This document shows, in pieces, positions 17,832-20,689 of a stretch of DNA of 20,689 nt (position 1 is its first letter; the number at the start of each line of letters is the position of its first letter). The position numbers were made by a program, and so were the translations under genes. Source of the stretch: Tubiluchus corallicola (lineage: Eukaryota; Priapulida; Priapulimorpha; Priapulimorphida; Tubiluchidae). The notes under the pieces are model-generated. The model worked only from the letters and a program-made list of their open reading frames with translations, was not told the DNA's origin and searched no databases. The stretch spans positions 275,501-296,189 of the forward strand of contig JAQGDQ010000287.1 in NCBI GenBank assembly GCA_030141605.1, written 5' to 3'.

Positions 17832-18905
17832 GGATATGGCAGCACTGTTAAGATGTGGAACTGAAAGCATTTTGGAGGGATATGGCAGCACTGTTAAGAT
17901 GTGGAACTGAAAGCATTTTGGAGGGATATGGCAGCACTGTTAAGATGTGGACCTGAAAGCATTTTGGAGGGATATGGCAGCACTGTTAAGATGTGCATTT
18001 GAAGGCATTTTGGAAGGATATGGCAGCACCGTTAAGATGTGCATTTGAAGGCATTTTGGAAGGATATGGCAGCACTGTTAAGATGTGCATTTGAAGGCAT
18101 TTTGGAAGGATATGGCAGCACTGTTAAGATGTGCATTTGAAGGCATTTTGGAAGGATATGGCAGCACTGTTAAGATGTGCATTTGAAGGCATTTTGGAAG
18201 GATATGGCAGCACTGTTAAGATGTGCATTTGAAGGCATTTTGGAAGGATATGGCAGCACTGTTAAGATGTGCATTTGAAGGCATTTTGGAAGGATATGGC
18301 AGCACTGTTAAGATGTGCATTTGAAGGCATTTTGGAAGGATATGGCAGCACTGTTAAGATGTGCATTTGAAGGCATTTTGGAAGGATATGGCAGCACTGT
18401 TAAGATGTGCATTTGAAGGCATTTTGGAAGGATATGGCAGCACTGTTAAGATGTGCATTTGAAGGCATTTTGGAAGGATATGGCAGCACCGTTAAGATGT
18501 GCATTTGAAGGCATTTTGGAAGGATATGGCAGCACCGTTAAGTGTGCATTTGAAGGCATTTTGGAAGGATATGGCAGCACCGTTAAGATGTGCATTTGAA
18601 GGCATTTTGAAAGGATATGGCAGCACTGTTAAGATGTGCATTTGAAGGCATTTTGGAAGGATATGGCAGCACCGTTAAGATGTGCATTTGAAGGCATTTT
18701 AGAAGGATTTACGGTACAGTGAAGAAGGTATGGCAGCTAGATTAGTTGGCTTTTATGGCAGTTATTTTGAAGGATATGGCAGCACTGTTAAGATGTGCAT
18801 TTGAAGGCATTTTGGAAGGATATGGCAGCACTGTTAAGATGTGCATTTGAAGGCATTTTGGAAGGATATGGCAGCACTGTTAAGATGTGCATTTGAAGGC
18901 ATTTT
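17815..18905. repeat. 46-bp minisatellite, about 22 units, split by a copy of its own flank
   Basis: GGATATGGCAGCAC recurs every 46 bases from 17832 to 18522, then at 18566 (one unit lacks two bases), 18612 and 18658. After the duplicated flank it resumes at 18772, 18818 and 18864. Early units use GAACTGAAAGCATTTTGGAG; later ones use TGCATTTGAAGGCATTTTGG and are nearly identical to one another. There is no open reading frame of note. It lies between ACSF2 exons of opposite orientation. Confidence 0.95.
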
Positions 18906-19077
18906 GACGTCTGTTGGACTTTTCAAGTGTTGCAAAAAAGTCGCTGCCCCTGAAACCCTGGTTTTGTTTAATTAACAGGATACATTATGCCAATACAATG
19001 TAGGTCAGATAAGTTTGTGAAGTTGCATTTTAATACTAAAGCTGCACGTATTGCTAGTTTGTATTTCTCTAAGGTAG

Positions 19078-19226
19078 CCGCCAAGGTTATGTTTACCACT
19101 GCCACTGTACCATTGTTTTGGGAGTGTCCTTGGGCTGCTGTCGACGGTAGTATTTGGAGCAACTACTATTTACCCTGCACCATCCTTCGATGCGGAAGAA
19201 GCTTTAAAATCCGTCCAAAATGAAAG
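19078..19226 (+). CDS. ACSF2: ACSF2-type exon in opposite orientation (PLYHCFGS segment)
   Basis: This 149-bp plus-strand exon starts in phase 0 after CTCTAAGGTAG and ends AAAG before the donor GTAAAG (GT at 19227-19228). It encodes PPRLCLPLPLYHCFGSVLGL, LSTVVFGATTIYPAPSFDAE and EALKSVQNE plus two bases of an Arg/Ser codon. PLYHC(L/F)GS, a small-residue membrane-like stretch, YGAT/FGAT and the AL-ER end are the ACSF2 segment before the YGTPTMF motif. An in-frame TAG lies directly before CCG, which fixes the acceptor at GTAG. Its frame differs from a longer open frame at 18987-19223 that is only a shadow. It encodes the region immediately N-terminal, apart from roughly 30-35 residues, of the minus-strand exons, yet faces the other way. 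Flanking plus-strand ACSF2 exons were not found in the window. Confidence 0.85.
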
Positions 19227-19769
19227 GTAAAGAGCAGAGCTTTGAGATATAAGTGTGAAGGAAAGTTTTATGTTATTTAGTGTAAATATTTGAACTTTAA
19301 AGTTTTTTCTATGTAACTTATATGGCTGAGTGTGTATACAGTTATTTTTTCCTGTTCATTCTATCCTAAAGTTTGATGGGAAAACTGCCACAGTATGAAT
19401 TCACAAACACCTCACTTCACAACCTTATTTCTTGCTGAATTTCAGTTTGTATTTTGCATTTTTTGATAAGGTTTGCTACTTTTCCCTGAATTTGTATCAT
19501 ACGAATATTTGTTTCATTTTGGAATATTTGTAATGACAAGTGGCTAGCAGTGAATGCTGTATCTACATTCTCTGTGACATGCTGATGATCTAGGATGATT
19601 ATTTACTGCAGTTTAAGAAATCGTCTAAATGTGATTTGTCATGCTTGTTACGAGAGAACACTTTGCCAGTTTGACTTTCAAAATACTTCTGTGTTAGGTG
19701 TTTTTGGTCTCTGATCTTTTACATTATTCTAACATGTGTAATTACTAGCATGAGCCCTGGCCACATAAG
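19227..19769. other. Sequence between the plus-strand ACSF2 exon and the hAT element
   Basis: Read as an intron of a plus-strand gene it has no next ACSF2 exon (no YGTPTMF-type segment). Otherwise featureless and T-rich. Confidence 0.45.
19762..19769. repeat. Left target-site duplication of the hAT element
   Basis: CACATAAG directly abuts the CAGG end of the element and is identical to 20356-20363. Confidence 0.85.
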
Positions 19770-20355
19770 CAGGCTGCATAAGATTATGGATATCCATAAA
19801 ATAAGACCAAAAATCCATCAAATAAAATTTGAAAAATCCATAAAATAAGAAATGCATAAAGTAAAAAAATATTTTTTTGTGATTTTTTGTACAAAGTAAC
19901 GAGTTGTAAGCATTGGCAACACTGAAAACGAACGTTAGAAGGAGAGAAAGAGAAAGAAAACAAACCAACAAAAGCGCATTTCCAGATTTGCTATTTTACA
20001 TTGTTTTTTCTCATTGTCTTTTTGTTATCAAGATGGCAAAGTATCAACCAAAGCATGAGCTGAAGTTCAGTCTGAAAATAACTGAGAGAGAAACAGCCAT
20101 TGTCTCGCAAAATTTGAAGTGATATGAAACCGATAAAATTAAAACGAAACCGATAAAATTAAAACTAAGTCCTGCGTGTTTAAAAACACGTTTCAAGCAC
20201 TCCTGTTTTTACTTTTTAATTGATTTCCCCCGGGCATCTCGTTCCAGAGATAGTCTATTTTTTATTTTATTGATATCCATAAAATAAAATTTCAAAAATC
20301 CATAAAATAAGCTATTTTATTTATTTTATACATATCCATAATCTTATGCACCCTG
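19770..20355. mobile_element. Non-autonomous hAT-superfamily DNA transposon (586 bp)
   Basis: The left end CAGGCTGCATAAGATTATGG and the right end, read inverted as CAGGGTGCATAAGATTATGG, form terminal inverted repeats that continue into GATAT and ATAAAATAA. The element is flanked by an exact 8-bp duplication CACATAAG at 19762-19769 and 20356-20363. An 8-bp target duplication and CAGG(G)-type ends are hallmarks of hAT elements. The interior has AT-rich repeats of TCCATAAAATAA, a tandem 20-mer starting GAAACCGATAAAATTAAAAC at 20126-20165, and a 7-bp-arm hairpin near 20175. It encodes no full transposase. A 69-codon frame at 19913-20122 may be a remnant but has no domain I recognise. Confidence 0.88.
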
Positions 20356-20363
20356 CACATAAG
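20356..20363. repeat. Right target-site duplication of the hAT element
   Basis: CACATAAG directly abuts the right terminal inverted repeat and is identical to 19762-19769. Confidence 0.85.
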
Positions 20364-20689
20364 TAATTGCCCAAAAAAAAGATGGCAATATTTTCTTCCT
20401 TGGGATGAATCCACAAAAATTGTGATTCAATATATTTTGGTGGTGTGCGCATGAAAGAGCAAAGTTATTTGTTTTGCAATAAAACTCACGACGTCCTGCA
20501 AGAAGAAAACAGGATTGCTCAGGATTACTTTCTCCAAAATATTTCAGTCAATGACATACATTCTCCAGTGCATGGTCGTGGCAAGTTCATTCAATTTTTT
20601 CTCTGTAGATTTTTTGTTCCTGCCACTAGAATGAAGTTTTTCCATACAGCCTTATACTTTATATCCCTCTGTATTTGTTTATGCTGCAA
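20364..20689. other. Right edge, no supported feature
   Basis: AT-rich. No ACSF2 segment or other exon could be recognised on either strand. Confidence 0.45.

Noticed and set aside
18987-19223. 78-codon plus-strand open frame
   Set aside because: It is an out-of-frame shadow over the ACSF2-type exon; the homologous frame is a different one, starting at 19078.

Overview
The window looks like AT-rich nuclear DNA of an animal, probably an invertebrate. It has short coding exons with GT-AG splice sites, long introns, a polyadenylated-type 3' UTR, non-autonomous DNA transposons and several minisatellites. I cannot name the species. No bacterial operons, rRNA, tRNA or CRISPR are visible.

Layout. 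Positions 1-128 are the last coding stretch of an unidentified plus-strand gene ending in a CaaX-like tail, followed by a long 3' UTR. Positions 1643-2087 hold a miniature inverted-repeat element. Positions 2615-4140 hold a 40-bp tandem array with a 200-bp higher-order repeat. Positions 5082-5681 hold two inverted copies of a small dispersed element, and 5834-6254 a 39-bp array. Positions 6255-8626 are intergenic or 3' UTR with only short local duplications.

The one gene I can identify runs on the minus strand from 17454 down to a stop at 8627. It is the C-terminal part of acyl-CoA synthetase family member 2 (ACSF2), a mitochondrial fatty-acyl-CoA ligase. Six exons (17378-17454, 16379-16486, 14228-14376, 12864-13005, 11817-11927, 8627-8752) join in phase and give the GTTENSP, TGD, RIVGR/RGGEN and GK motifs of the adenylate-forming family. 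The stop codon is terminal. Its introns carry a 25-bp array of about 75 copies and a 31-bp array whose last unit is the true splice donor.

Right of these exons is a 46-bp array (17815-18905), then an intact exon at 19078-19226 that also encodes ACSF2 but lies on the PLUS strand. It encodes the segment just N-terminal of the minus-strand exons, apart from one missing stretch of roughly 30-35 residues. This points to an inversion, a second gene copy or an assembly misjoin. A 586-bp hAT-type element with an 8-bp target duplication lies at 19770-20355. The long open frames over the 25-bp array are a by-product of the repeat, not a protein gene.
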